The notes below the pieces were generated by a model. The model was given only the letters and a program-made list of their open reading frames with translations, was not told the DNA's origin and searched no databases. DNA of 64,000 nucleotides from Pseudonocardia hydrocarbonoxydans (GTDB lineage Bacteria > Actinomycetota > Actinomycetes > Mycobacteriales > Pseudonocardiaceae): contig NZ_BJNG01000039.1 of assembly GCF_006539565.1 (NCBI RefSeq), positions 36,986 through 100,985 on the forward strand, written 5' to 3'. The first letter of the stretch is position 1. Each line of letters starts with the position of its first letter. A program made the translations under genes and the position numbers. Below, one piece after another: positions 26,139-34,727 of the stretch.

Positions 26139-27047
26139 CTACCGCTTGCTCAGGTGCATGAGGAACCAGTCGCGCTGGGCCGGTGCCGAGACCCGGAAGG
26201 CGTCGCCGACGTAGGCCTCGAAGTGTCCGACCGGCAGCACCAGCAGCCGCTTGGGCTCGTTCGCCCGGCCGTAGGCGGCGAGGCTGAGGTCGGAGACGGT
26301 GAGGTGGTCGCCCGCGGCCACGACCATCATCAGCGGGGTCGGGCTGATGCGCGGCAGGTAGTCGCCGGGCTCGTACTCGGTGAACATCTCGACCGACCGC
26401 AGCGTCACCTCGTTGCGCCAGGTCGTGGCCCGCTCCAGGATTGGGCCGAGGAAGAAGTCGTGGGTGTCGGCCGTCGGCAGGGCGCACGGCTCGGCCGGGT
26501 CGTCGGTGTAGCAGACGGGGATCATCGCGGGTGGCTGCCCGGCGTAGCGGGCGGCGCGGTCGGCGTCGAACGCCGCGCGCAGGCCGGCCAGGTGGTCGGC
26601 GCGCACCAGCCGCCGGGAGTTGTCGTACCCGCTGATCAGGGGCACCTGGGAGACGACGCAGCCCACGCGCCGGTCCTGCGCGGCGACGACCAGCACGTGC
26701 CCGCCGCTGTAGCTCGACCCCCACACCCCCACCCGCGACGCGTCGATCCCGGGCCGGGCCGACACCCACGTGATCGCCGTGCGGTAGTCGCGGACCTGCT
26801 GCCAGGGGTCGATCTCGCCGCGCGGCTCGCCGTCGCTCGCGCCGAGGTTGCGGTTGTCGTAGGCGAGCACGGCGAACCCGGCCGCGGAGAAGAACTCGGC
26901 GAAGTCGTCGAGGTACATCTCCTTCGTCGCCGAGAACCCGTGCGCCATGACGATCACCGGGAACGGCCCGCCGCTCTCGTCCGGTCGGTAGAGCCATCCG
27001 CGCAACGCGACCCCGTCCTCGGTCGCGAACTCCACGTCCTCGCGCAT
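26139..27047 (-). CDS. Alpha/beta hydrolase (DLH/X-Pro dipeptidyl-peptidase-like)
   Basis: Serine hydrolase of 302 residues with the alpha/beta fold. The oxyanion region is VMAHGFSATKEMYLDDFAEF, the nucleophile elbow is GVWGSSYSGG with Ser, an Asp follows in VVAAGDHLTVSD, and the His is in LPVGHFEAYVG near the C-terminus. The triad is complete. The substrate is unknown; relatives act on esters or aromatic lactones. A GAGGAGG ribosome site supports the ATG at 27047. It is divergent from an AraC-type regulator, which may control it. Confidence 0.87.
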   Translation of the reverse strand: MREDVEFATEDGVALRGWLYRPDESGGPFPVIVMAHGFSATKEMYLDDFAEFFSAAGFAVLAYDNRNLGASDGEPRGEIDPWQQVRDYRTAITWVSARPGIDASRVGVWGSSYSGGHVLVVAAQDRRVGCVVSQVPLISGYDNSRRLVRADHLAGLRAAFDADRAARYAGQPPAMIPVCYTDDPAEPCALPTADTHDFFLGPILERATTWRNEVTLRSVEMFTEYEPGDYLPRISPTPLMMVVAAGDHLTVSDLSLAAYGRANEPKRLLVLPVGHFEAYVGDAFRVSAPAQRDWFLMHLSKR

Positions 27048-27201
27048 GTCGCACCTCCTCGTGTCGGGGGGAACGCTGCCGCGGGACCGGACGCGCCGTC
27101 TTGACCGTCGCTGCACGGCACCCGGCCACGCGTGCACGGTGTGGACAGCCGCCGGGGCGCGGCCGGATACTCGGGGGTCCCGACGGCGGGGGAGCGCAGC
27201 G

Positions 27202-28125
27202 GTGACCGGAACCTGGACGCTGGAGCAGTGGCCCGTGGCCGAGCGCCCGGACGCGTGGCGGCACCTGGTCTCCCGCACGCACCTGCCGTGGCGCCTCGAC
27301 GCCGAGCGCGACGCCGACCCGGCGGCCGTCGCCTCGATCACCGCCCGGCCGCTCGACGGGCTCACGCTCGTCGACTGCTCCGCGGGCCGCTGCTCGGGCC
27401 GTCGCGGGCGCAGCGAGATCGGGAGCACCGACGGGGAGTACCTGGCCGTCCTCACCGTCCTCGACGGCTGCGAGCACATCGCGCAGGGCGAGCGCCGGAT
27501 CGTGCTGCGCCGCGGCGAGGCGCTGGCCTGGAGCAGCTCGCAGCCGCTGCGGTTCGCGATCCCGCAGCGCCTGCGCAAGCGCACGCTGCTCGTCCCGCGG
27601 GCGCGGCTGGCCGGCGGGCGTCCGGTCGACGTCGAGCGTGCCACCGTCCTGTCCGGGCCGGCGGGTCGCCTGCTCGTCGACCATCTGGCGGCCGTCGCGG
27701 CGGTGGGTGAGCTGCCCGGCCCGGCGGCGGCCGCGGCGGCGACCGCGGCGCTGGAACTGCTCGCGGCGGCCCTGCCCGGTGACGCGCCGGAGGTCGACGC
27801 GGAGCCGCGGTGGGAACGCGTGCGCGACCACATCGAGGAGCACCTGGCCGACCCCCTGCTGCGCCCGCACACCATCGCCGCGGCGCACGCCATCTCCGTC
27901 CGCGCGCTGTACCTGTTGTTCGAGCGGCGCGGCGAGACCGTCAGCGGCTACGTCCGGGACCGGCGGCTGGCGCGGGCCCGTGCCGACCTGGCCCGGCTCG
28001 GCCCCGCGACGACCGTGGCCCGCACCGCCCACCGGTGGGGCTTCGCCGACCAGGCCGGGTTCAGCCGCGCGTTCCGCCGTCGCTACGGCTGCCCGCCCAA
28101 CGCCGTCCGCCTGGGCCGGGCCTGA
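27202..28125 (+). CDS. AraC family transcriptional regulator
   Basis: Regulator of 307 residues. The N-terminal AraC-binding-like domain contains ILRRGE-type cupin strands (LRRGEALAWSSSQPLRF). The C-terminal double HTH runs from about residue 205 (VRDHIEEHLADPLL) to the end, with AHRWGFADQAGFSRAFRRRYG as the second recognition helix region. The GTG at 27202 follows a GGGGGAG ribosome site. Divergent placement suggests it controls the hydrolase gene at 26139-27047. Confidence 0.9.
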   Translation: MTGTWTLEQWPVAERPDAWRHLVSRTHLPWRLDAERDADPAAVASITARPLDGLTLVDCSAGRCSGRRGRSEIGSTDGEYLAVLTVLDGCEHIAQGERRIVLRRGEALAWSSSQPLRFAIPQRLRKRTLLVPRARLAGGRPVDVERATVLSGPAGRLLVDHLAAVAAVGELPGPAAAAAATAALELLAAALPGDAPEVDAEPRWERVRDHIEEHLADPLLRPHTIAAAHAISVRALYLLFERRGETVSGYVRDRRLARARADLARLGPATTVARTAHRWGFADQAGFSRAFRRRYGCPPNAVRLGRA

Positions 28126-28187
28126 CGCCTTTGCCGTTCCGGCAACGACGCTTGCGCGGACGGCCGGGGCGGGGCACCGTCGGCTAC

Positions 28188-28814
28188 ATGACGGACATGT
28201 TCACCCAGGAGGCCTGGGAGGAGCGCTACGGCGCCCGCGAGGAGCGCCACGGGCAGCACGGGCACCACGGGATCTGGAGCGGGCAGCCCAACGCGCAGCT
28301 CGTGGCCGAGGCCGCCGACCTGCCCGCGGGCCGGGCGCTGGACGCGGGCTGCGGCGAGGGCGCCGACGCGGTGTGGCTGGCCGGGCGCGGCTGGGACGTC
28401 ACGGCCGTCGACTTCTCCCGCACGGCGCTCGCCCGGGCACAGGCCCGCAGCGCCGACGTGCGCTGGCGCCACGAGGACCTCACCACCTGGACGCCCGACG
28501 CGGGCGCCTACGACCTGGTCTCCGCCCAGTTCGTGCACCTGCCGGGGCTGCTGGAGCTCTACGGGCGGCTGGCGACGGGGGTCGCGCCCGGCGGGTCGCT
28601 GCTCGTCGTCGGCCACGACCCCACCGACGAGGCCGGGCCGCACCGCCCGCAGGTCCCCGGCATGTTCTTCACCGCCGACGAGGTGGCCGGCTCGCTGGAC
28701 CCCCGGGAGTGGGAGGTGCTCGTGGCCGGTACGCGTGAGCGGGCCGGGCTCACGCACGAGGGCACGGAGCTGACGGTGCGCGACATCGTGGTGCACGCGC
28801 GGCGCCGCCCCTGA
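28188..28814 (+). CDS. Class I SAM-dependent methyltransferase
   Basis: Small methyltransferase of 208 residues. Motif I is ALDAGCGEGADAVWLA, followed by the acidic residue in VTAVDFSRTAL and motif post-I HEDLTTW. It begins with MFTQEAWEERYG, a start common in TehB/UbiE-like actinobacterial proteins. The substrate is not predictable. It lies 62 bp after the AraC gene and may share its transcript. No strong ribosome site is seen. Confidence 0.85.
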   Translation: MTDMFTQEAWEERYGAREERHGQHGHHGIWSGQPNAQLVAEAADLPAGRALDAGCGEGADAVWLAGRGWDVTAVDFSRTALARAQARSADVRWRHEDLTTWTPDAGAYDLVSAQFVHLPGLLELYGRLATGVAPGGSLLVVGHDPTDEAGPHRPQVPGMFFTADEVAGSLDPREWEVLVAGTRERAGLTHEGTELTVRDIVVHARRRP

Positions 28815-28829
28815 GACGGCAGTGGAGCG

Positions 28830-30221
28830 TCAGAGCGGCGGGCGGCGTCGCCCCACCTGCGTCGCCTGCTCGTAGGCGTGCCCGACCTGCAGCACGAGCA
28901 GGTCACCGCGCGGCGGGCCGACGACCTGCAGCCCGACCGGCAGCCCGTCCGGGGTGAAACCGGCCGGCACCGACAGCGCGGGCAGCCCGGCCGCGGAGAC
29001 CAGGTACGCCGAGGCCATCCAGTCCAGGTAGTGCGGGTGCGGCACGCCGTCGATCTCGGTGGGGTGCTCCAGCGCGGCGTCGAACGGGGGGACCTGCGAA
29101 ACCGGGGCGAGCAGGACGTCGTAGCGGGTGAAGAACTCCCGGACCCGGTGGAACAGGGCCGCGCGGGCGAGCTCGGCGCGGGCCAGGTCGTCGCCGGTGA
29201 GGCGGCGGCCGTCGTCGATGTTGGCGGCCAGCGCGGCCTTCACCCGGTCGCGCTGGGGGCCCATCGTCGCCGCGAACTGCCAGGCGCGCAGGGTGCGGAA
29301 GACGTCGTCGGCGCCGGTGAGGTCGGGGCAGGCCGGTTCCACGATCGCCCCGAGGCCGGCGAAGACCGCCGCGGCGGGCTCCAGTGCAGCGCTCACCGCG
29401 GGGTCGACGGTGACCGCGCCGCCGAGCGTCGGGGCCCAGGCGACGCGCAGGCCGGTGAGGTCGCGGTCGAGCGGGGCGGCGAACGTCGACCCGGGGTCGT
29501 CCAGGGCGACCGGGGAGCGCGGGTCCGGCCCGGCGAGCACCGAGAGCAGCAGCGCGGCGTCGGCGACGGTGCGGGCCATCGGCCCCTGCACCGCCATCGT
29601 CGCCCACGGCAGCGCCGACGGGTGCGTCGGCACGCGACCCGGCGACGGGCGCAGGCCCACGACGTTGCAGAACGAGGCCGGGTTGCGCAGCGAGCCGCCC
29701 ATGTCGGAGCCGTCGGCCAGCGCGTGCATGCCCGAGGCCAGCGCGGCGGCCGCACCGCCGCTGCTGCCCCCCGCGCTGCGGTCGAGGGCGTAGGGGTTGG
29801 CGGTGGTGCCGAACACCGGGTTGAACGTGTGCGAGCCCGCCGCGAACTCCGGCACGTTGGTCTTGCCGATCGTGATCGCCCCGGCCCGGCGCATCCGCTC
29901 GACCACCAGCTCGTCGGCGTCGGGGACGTGGTCGGCGAGCAGCGGTGAGCCGAACGTCGTGCGGATCCCGGCCGTCAGGTGGGTGTCCTTGTGCGCGATC
30001 GGCAGGCCGTGCAGCGGGCCCACCGGCTCCCCGGCGGCCAGCCGCGCGTCGGCGTCGGCGGCCTGGGCCAGCGCCTGCTCCGGGACGCGCGTGACGACGG
30101 CGTTGACGCGGCCGTCGACCTCGTCGATCCGCTCCAGGTGGGCGGCGACGAGCTCCCGCGCGGAGATCTCCCGGGCCCGCAGCGCCCGCGCCATCTCCCG
30201 CGCGGTGTCGTGGACGGGCAC
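28830..30221 (-). CDS. Amidase signature family enzyme
   Basis: Amidase of 463 residues with the Ser-cis-Ser-Lys triad. The catalytic Lys is in LPIAHKDTHL (about residue 77), the glycine/serine box is SAGGSSGGAAAAL, and the nucleophilic Ser is in GSDMGGSLRNPAS. The length and full motif set indicate an active enzyme. The substrate is unknown. It has a GTG start at 30221, immediately next to the stop of the gene at 30222-30788, so they are one operon. Confidence 0.9.
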   Translation of the reverse strand: MPVHDTAREMARALRAREISARELVAAHLERIDEVDGRVNAVVTRVPEQALAQAADADARLAAGEPVGPLHGLPIAHKDTHLTAGIRTTFGSPLLADHVPDADELVVERMRRAGAITIGKTNVPEFAAGSHTFNPVFGTTANPYALDRSAGGSSGGAAAALASGMHALADGSDMGGSLRNPASFCNVVGLRPSPGRVPTHPSALPWATMAVQGPMARTVADAALLLSVLAGPDPRSPVALDDPGSTFAAPLDRDLTGLRVAWAPTLGGAVTVDPAVSAALEPAAAVFAGLGAIVEPACPDLTGADDVFRTLRAWQFAATMGPQRDRVKAALAANIDDGRRLTGDDLARAELARAALFHRVREFFTRYDVLLAPVSQVPPFDAALEHPTEIDGVPHPHYLDWMASAYLVSAAGLPALSVPAGFTPDGLPVGLQVVGPPRGDLLVLQVGHAYEQATQVGRRRPPL

Positions 30222-30788
30222 TCAGTCGAAGTGCGGGTGGGGATCGCGGCCCGCCGTGCGCAGGAAGCGGTCGCGCCACGACACGTGCGGGGGCATGGGC
30301 AGCAGCGGCTCGCCGAACACGCGCTGCTCGCGCCACCACTCGGCGTCGGGGTCGGTGATCTCCCACAGCGGCCGGGCCAGCTCCTCGGGCAGCGGGCAGG
30401 CCGTGGAGCCGAGGTGGAAGGCGACGTCGTGGGCGAGGAAGCAGCGCGTGATCGTGGCGAGCAGCAGGTCGTCGGCGCTGATGCGACCGGCCCGCGCGGC
30501 CTCCATCGCCTCGTCGGCCAGCCGGGCGATCACCGGGTGCGGATCGGTGCCCAGCTCCACCTCGGGGAGCCCGGCGAGGCGGGCCTCGTCGCGGACGTGG
30601 CGGGCGACGGACTCCCGGATCGTGGCCGGCTCGTCCCCGACCCGCATCGGCGGCAGGACGATCCTCCCGTCACCGTGCCGGATGCGGCCCAGGACCTCCA
30701 CGAGCATCCGCTCGGCCATCACGAACAGGTCCGTCACCAGGGAGAGGTCCGGACTGCGGGTCGTCGTCGGGGGCACGCCGGACATCAT
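30222..30788 (-). CDS. Conserved hypothetical protein (possible DinB-like helical bundle)
   Basis: Mostly helical protein of 188 residues with no signal peptide or membrane segment. Histidines recur in helical context (VARHVRDEARL, CFLAHDVAFHLG, MPPHVSWRDRFL), vaguely like DinB-type proteins, but I do not recognise a family with confidence. The ATG at 30788 overlaps the upstream regulator's stop by 4 bp (ATGATG is present, so 30785 is an alternative). The gene is transcribed between a receiver-like regulator and an amidase, as a three-gene operon. Confidence 0.7.
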   Translation of the reverse strand: MMSGVPPTTTRSPDLSLVTDLFVMAERMLVEVLGRIRHGDGRIVLPPMRVGDEPATIRESVARHVRDEARLAGLPEVELGTDPHPVIARLADEAMEAARAGRISADDLLLATITRCFLAHDVAFHLGSTACPLPEELARPLWEITDPDAEWWREQRVFGEPLLPMPPHVSWRDRFLRTAGRDPHPHFD

Positions 30789-31540
30789 CGCCTTCCGATC
30801 ACTCGCGTGGCAACGTCGGCGTGCCCGTTGCGCCGGCACCAGCTCAGGACGTACCGGGCGTGCTCGCCGCACCAGCGGTAGACCACCGACACGGGAACCG
30901 CAGGCTCGGGGTGCTCGCCGCGCCGCCAGATCAGCTCACCGAGGTACTCGCGGCCGACCTTCGCCGCGGTGTCGTAGCGGACGTTGGCGGCCTCGGCGAG
31001 CGTCGCGTGGCTGACGGCCCGGCCGGACGCGATGGCGCCCGCCATCCGGGCCGCGGTCCGTCCGCGGCCGCGGGAGAACCAGTCGTGCAGGTGCGGGACG
31101 GCGGGCAGGTCGACGGGTGGCCGCGCGACGGGCGAGCCGCCCGTGCCGGCCCCGCCCGCCACCTCCCGGACGATGTCGAACAGCGCCTGCGGCCCGGCCG
31201 ACTTCCGGTGGATGCCGCGGACCTCCTCGTGCGCGAGCACCTCCTCCAGGTGGTCGTGCTCGGCGCCGTGACCCTGCATCGCCATGACTACCGGCGCGGG
31301 GCGGTCGGCGTCACGCAGGATCCCGAGGACGTCGAGACCGTCGAAGACGAACTCCTCGGCGGAGCTCCACAGGAGATCGGAGACGACGATGTCGTGGCGC
31401 AGCCGCCCGCGGACCGCCCCGGTGACCTGCTCCCGGTCCCGGGCGACGGTGACCGTGCCCGCCGGGAACCGGGCCGCCAGCGCGGGCTCGATGATCGGTG
31501 CGAGCGGGGACGCGACGAGGATGCGCAGCGGCTCGTCCAC
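30785..31540 (-). CDS. Receiver-like regulator with C-terminal helical domain
   Basis: Protein of 251 residues. Residues 5-125 look like a response-regulator receiver: strand RILVASPL, Asp55 in DIVVSDLLW, and Lys113 in GIHRKSAG. The paired acidic residues that normally bind magnesium after the first strand are absent (ASPL). Residues 150-250 form a helical domain with possible HTH (HATLAEAANVRYDTAAKVGREYLGEL) and the Cys/Trp-rich end YRWCGEHARYVLSWCRRNG. No kinase is nearby. A perfect 14-bp palindrome directly precedes the GTG start, which suggests autoregulation. Confidence 0.7.
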   Translation of the reverse strand: MDEPLRILVASPLAPIIEPALAARFPAGTVTVARDREQVTGAVRGRLRHDIVVSDLLWSSAEEFVFDGLDVLGILRDADRPAPVVMAMQGHGAEHDHLEEVLAHEEVRGIHRKSAGPQALFDIVREVAGGAGTGGSPVARPPVDLPAVPHLHDWFSRGRGRTAARMAGAIASGRAVSHATLAEAANVRYDTAAKVGREYLGELIWRRGEHPEPAVPVSVVYRWCGEHARYVLSWCRRNGHADVATRVIGRR

Positions 31541-31542
31541 GA

Positions 31543-31556
31543 TGCAAGATCTTGCA
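31543..31556. promoter_or_regulatory. Perfect 14-bp palindrome upstream of regulator gene
   Basis: TGCAAGATCTTGCA is a perfect palindrome ending 2 bp before the GTG start at 31540. It is AT-rich relative to its surroundings. Its placement over the start fits an operator, probably bound by the regulator it precedes. Confidence 0.6.
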
Positions 31557-31735
31557 CGCGGCGCGGCGGACGGCGCAAGAAGGCCGCCGGAACGGACTCG
31601 GTCCGGCCAGTTCCCCCCTTCCCGGACGTCGCCGCGCGAGCAGGATGGCGGGTGGGCCCGTGCCCGGGCCCGCCCGCAGCTGTCCGCGAGACCGGAGGGG
31701 GTGGCGGCACGGGGGCCGTCGCGAGCCGGCCCCCG

Positions 31736-32167
31736 TCAGCCCCGCAGCTCCGCGACGACCTTCGCGATGCGGCGCGCGCGGGTCTCCGCCGCCTTCGCAC
31801 CCTCGACGGCGAGCACGTGCCGGCGCCGGTTGCTGTAGCTCAGCGCGTCGAAGGCGCGGCGGGTGTCGTCGTCGAGGGCGGCGGCCAGGTCGTCGGGCAC
31901 CGTGACGGTGCGCGGCTCGGTGTCCGGCTCGAGCTCGACGTCCACCTCGTCCCCGGCCGCGACACCCGCCGCCGTGCGGTGTTCGGCGGCCAGCGGGACG
32001 AACGACCGGCCGCCCATCGGCGCGATCGTGCTGCGGTAGCGGTGGCCCGCCACGGTGACGTGCACGGCAGGCCGCTTGCCGGCGCCGAGCGCGGCGACGA
32101 CCTCGTCGGGGACGGGGATGCCGGTGGCCGTCCGGCCGCTGAGCTCGACGGTGGCTCGAAACCTCAT
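31736..32167 (-). CDS. DUF1905 and YdeI/OmpD-associated domain protein
   Basis: Protein of 143 residues. The N-terminal half is a DUF1905 beta-barrel (MRFRATVELSGR to GGRSFVPLAAEHR). The C-terminal part is a YdeI/OmdA-like helical domain (LDDDTRRAFDALSYSNRRRHVLAVEGAKAAETRARRI split over two helices), seen in proteins linked to bacteriocin resistance and envelope stress. The biochemical activity is unknown. It is divergent from the MFS transporter. Confidence 0.85.
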   Translation of the reverse strand: MRFRATVELSGRTATGIPVPDEVVAALGAGKRPAVHVTVAGHRYRSTIAPMGGRSFVPLAAEHRTAAGVAAGDEVDVELEPDTEPRTVTVPDDLAAALDDDTRRAFDALSYSNRRRHVLAVEGAKAAETRARRIAKVVAELRG

Positions 32168-32202
32168 GACCGTCAGTGTGCCAATCCGCTTGCCCCCGGT
32201 TC

Positions 32203-32226
32203 TACGCTTCGCCCATGCCCGGTTGA
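32203..32226 (+). promoter_or_regulatory. Leaderless promoter with three-codon ORF (M-P-G-stop) before MFS gene
   Basis: TACGCT (32203-32208) is followed after 6 nt by ATG at 32215, then CCC GGT TGA. The ATG is in frame with the transporter start at 32266, so the TGA at 32224 interrupts what looks like the original N-terminus. Confidence 0.5.
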
Positions 32227-32265
32227 CGCTCCCTGCCGCCCCGCGCCCGTCCGCTCGCCCGCCGC

Positions 32266-33378
32266 ATGTTCGGCTGGGCGCTGCTGGCCGACGCCGTCGC
32301 GCTGTACCCGCTGTACGCGCTGCTGTTCGCCGACACCGGCCTGTCCGACGCCGAGATCTCGCTGCTGTTCGCGATCTGGTCGGTCGTCGGGATCGTCGCC
32401 GAGGTGCCCACCGGCGCGCTCGCCGACCGGTTCTCCCGGCGCACCTGCCTGGTCGCGTCCGGGGTGCTGCAGGCGGCGGGGTTCGCCCTGTGGACGGCCG
32501 CCCCCGGCTTCGGCGTGTTCGCCGCGGGATTCGTGCTGTGGGGGCTCGGCGGGGTGCTCGCCTCCGGCGCGCAGGAGGCGCTGCTCTACGACGGGCTCGT
32601 CGCGGCGGGCGCGCAGCGCCACTACGCCGCCGTCAACGGGCGGATCTCCGCGGCCGAGCTCGCCGCGCAGCTCCCGGCCGCCGGGCTCGCGACGCTGCTG
32701 TTCCCGCTCGGCGGGTACGTGCTGGTCGGCTGGGTGAGCGTGGCGACCTGCCTGGCCGCCGCGTTCGTGGCGTCGACGATCCCGGAGGCGCCGCGCGCCC
32801 CCGGTGACGACGACGAGTCCGGATATCTCGACACACTGCGCGACGGGTTGCGGATCGCCGCGTCGCGTCCCGGGGTGCCCGGCGTCGTCGCCGCTGCGGC
32901 GCTGGTGACCAGCGTCGACGGCGTCGAGGAGTACTTCCCGCTGCTCGTCGCGTCGTGGGGGGTGCCGGTGGCGCTGGTGCCGGTGGCCGACCTGCCGATC
33001 GTGCTCGGGGGCATGGCCGGGGCCGCGCTGGCCGGGCGGGCGGCCGGACTGCGGGCCGGGTGGCTCGCGGCGCTGCTGGCGGTGTCGATGGTGCTGTTCG
33101 CGGGGGCCGGGATCGTCGCGCATCCGGCCGGGATCGTCGGGGTGGTGCTGTTCTACGGCGGCTACCGCGCGGTGCTCGCCGTCACCGACGCCCGGCTGCA
33201 GGACCGCATCGACTCCGCGTCGCGCGCGACCGTCACGTCGGTGGCGGGGATGGGGGCCGACGTCGCGACGATCGGCCTGTACGCCCTGTGGGCCCTCGGC
33301 GGGGTCACCGCGGTCGCCGTCACCGGCCTGCTCCTGGCGGCCCTCCTGCCCGCCCTCCTGCGCGCCCCCCGCCCCTGA
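32266..33378 (+). CDS. Major facilitator superfamily transporter
   Basis: Proton-coupled transporter of 370 residues and about twelve helices. The loop 2-3 signature is GALADRFSRRTCLVASGV, close to the MFS motif A. The charged loop between the two halves is DDDESGYLDTLRDGLRIAASRP. The substrate is unknown; drug or metabolite export is typical of such short members. The ATG at 32266 gives a protein starting right at helix 1, because an in-frame TGA at 32224 cuts off a leaderless start at 32215. The annotated start may therefore depend on re-initiation. Confidence 0.85.
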   Translation: MFGWALLADAVALYPLYALLFADTGLSDAEISLLFAIWSVVGIVAEVPTGALADRFSRRTCLVASGVLQAAGFALWTAAPGFGVFAAGFVLWGLGGVLASGAQEALLYDGLVAAGAQRHYAAVNGRISAAELAAQLPAAGLATLLFPLGGYVLVGWVSVATCLAAAFVASTIPEAPRAPGDDDESGYLDTLRDGLRIAASRPGVPGVVAAAALVTSVDGVEEYFPLLVASWGVPVALVPVADLPIVLGGMAGAALAGRAAGLRAGWLAALLAVSMVLFAGAGIVAHPAGIVGVVLFYGGYRAVLAVTDARLQDRIDSASRATVTSVAGMGADVATIGLYALWALGGVTAVAVTGLLLAALLPALLRAPRP

Positions 33379-33384
33379 CCCCCC

Positions 33385-33516
33385 GCGAGTCCCTCCCTTT
33401 CCGTCCGCGAGTCCCCCGTTCTCCGTTGCCAAGTTCCGGTGTCCCGGACGTCGGATCCCGGGACTCGCGGACGTGAATCGGGGGACTCGCGGACGTGGAA
33501 CGGGGGACTCGCGGGG
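33385..33516. repeat. 22-bp periodic intergenic array, two-sided
   Basis: Left arm: GAGTCC cores at 33387 and 33409, with a decayed copy at 33431. Right arm in the opposite orientation: GGACTC cores at 33461, 33483 and 33505. All spacings are exactly 22 bp. It lies between convergent genes ending at 33378 and 33521, and each arm faces its own gene. Confidence 0.9.
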
Positions 33517-33520
33517 TGGG

Positions 33521-34339
33521 TCAGGCGGGCAGGCCGCGGACCAGCCGACGCGCCCGTTCGATGTTCGGCGGCGCCGGCACGTCAGGCAGGACGCCGGTGG
33601 CCGTGCGCAGGGCGCGCAGGGCGAGGGTCGCCCCGATGTCGGTGGTGGGCAGGCCGGGCAGGCCGTAGCAGCGGCGCGCCCAGCGGGGGAGCGTGGCGAC
33701 GGCGAGGGTCGCGATCGTCGGGACCGCGATCTTCACCGCCGTCGGCGCCTGCCCCTTGGGGGCGAACAGGTTCATGGTGGCGCGGCGGGCCTCGTCGGTC
33801 ATCCGCATGTCGGGGCGGCGGAGCGCGTAGTAGGCGTGCATCTCTTCGCGTGACGACGGGGCGTCGATCAGGCCGATCACCCGCGCCGCCCGGACGCTCT
33901 CGGCCAGGTACCGGTCGGCGTCGATCGTGTCGACGAGCCCGGCCCGCAGCGCGACGTGCGCGTAGGACTCGACCTCCGTGGCGTGCACCCACAGCAGGTT
34001 CGCCGGCTCGTCGAGTCGGAAGGTCTCTCCGGTGTCGGGGTCGTACCCGCGCAGGCTCGCGTGCAGCCTGCGCACCCGCGCGGCGACCCGCTCGACGTCG
34101 GCGGTCGAGCCGAACGTGCGCGTCCCGACGAACTCGACGGTCCGCTGGAACCGCGCCCAGGCCTTCGCCGGGTCGAACAGCGCGGAGTTCTGGTACGTCC
34201 CGCGCATCACCCGCGGCTCCAGCGACTGCAGCAGCAGCGCCCGGAACCCGGCCACCCACATCACCGGCTCGATGTGCACGCGCCACGTCACCGACCCGGG
34301 CCCGAACAGGCCCAGGTCCTCCTCCACCGCCACCGTCAC
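33521..34339 (-). CDS. DUF2236 (MpaB/rubber oxygenase-like) protein
   Basis: Protein of 272 residues in the oxygenase-like DUF2236 family, which includes heme-containing latex-clearing protein Lcp and MpaB. Recognisable blocks are RTYG-type VEFVGTRTFGSTADVERVAARVRRLH, EPANLLWVHATEVESYAHV (with conserved His) and the later helix IERARRLVRGLP. Many actinobacterial members are of unknown function, and a heme-dependent oxygenase role is only a family inference. The GTG start at 34339 fits the domain start. Confidence 0.85.
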   Translation of the reverse strand: MTVAVEEDLGLFGPGSVTWRVHIEPVMWVAGFRALLLQSLEPRVMRGTYQNSALFDPAKAWARFQRTVEFVGTRTFGSTADVERVAARVRRLHASLRGYDPDTGETFRLDEPANLLWVHATEVESYAHVALRAGLVDTIDADRYLAESVRAARVIGLIDAPSSREEMHAYYALRRPDMRMTDEARRATMNLFAPKGQAPTAVKIAVPTIATLAVATLPRWARRCYGLPGLPTTDIGATLALRALRTATGVLPDVPAPPNIERARRLVRGLPA

Positions 34340-34394
34340 CGGTCCAGGACAACACGTGCCACCGGCCCCCGCGACCCGGCGGAGGTCGGTGGGC

Positions 34395-34727
34395 CTACGG
34401 CGCCGCGGGCGGTGCCTCCGCGGCCCGCTTCAGCGAACGGAGCCTGCGGTCCCAGGCGGCGGAGCGGGCCGCCAGCCAGTCGGCGGTCGCGTCGAGGGGG
34501 TCGGGGCGCACGACGTAGCGCACCTCCCGGCCGGAGCGGGCGCCCGTCACCAACCCGGCCGCCTCCAGCACCTGCAGGTGCTTGACGACCGCCTGCCGCG
34601 ACACCGGCAGCCCCGCCGCGAGCACGGTGGCGCTGGCCTGCCCGGCGACGGCGAGGGCGTCGAGCAGCGACCGGCGGGTGGGGTCGGCGAGCGCGGTGAG
34701 GACGTCGCCGACCTGATCGTCGATCAC
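34395..34727 (-). CDS. ArsR family transcriptional regulator
   Basis: Winged-helix repressor of 110 residues. The HTH reads LADPTRRSLLDALAV then LPVSRQAVVKHLQVLEAAGLV, with the wing RSGREVRYVVRP. No metal-binding cysteine pair is present, so it belongs to the non-metal group usually paired with SRPBCC proteins. The GTG at 34727 overlaps the stop of the SRPBCC gene by 4 bp. It probably binds the repeats at 35177-35216. Confidence 0.9.
   Translation of the reverse strand: MIDDQVGDVLTALADPTRRSLLDALAVAGQASATVLAAGLPVSRQAVVKHLQVLEAAGLVTGARSGREVRYVVRPDPLDATADWLAARSAAWDRRLRSLKRAAEAPPAAP

Noticed and set aside
32215..32266. Selenocysteine or stop read-through at the TGA before the MFS gene
   Set aside because: No SECIS-like hairpin was seen and the residue is outside any functional motif. 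A mutated start region or mini-ORF explains it more simply.
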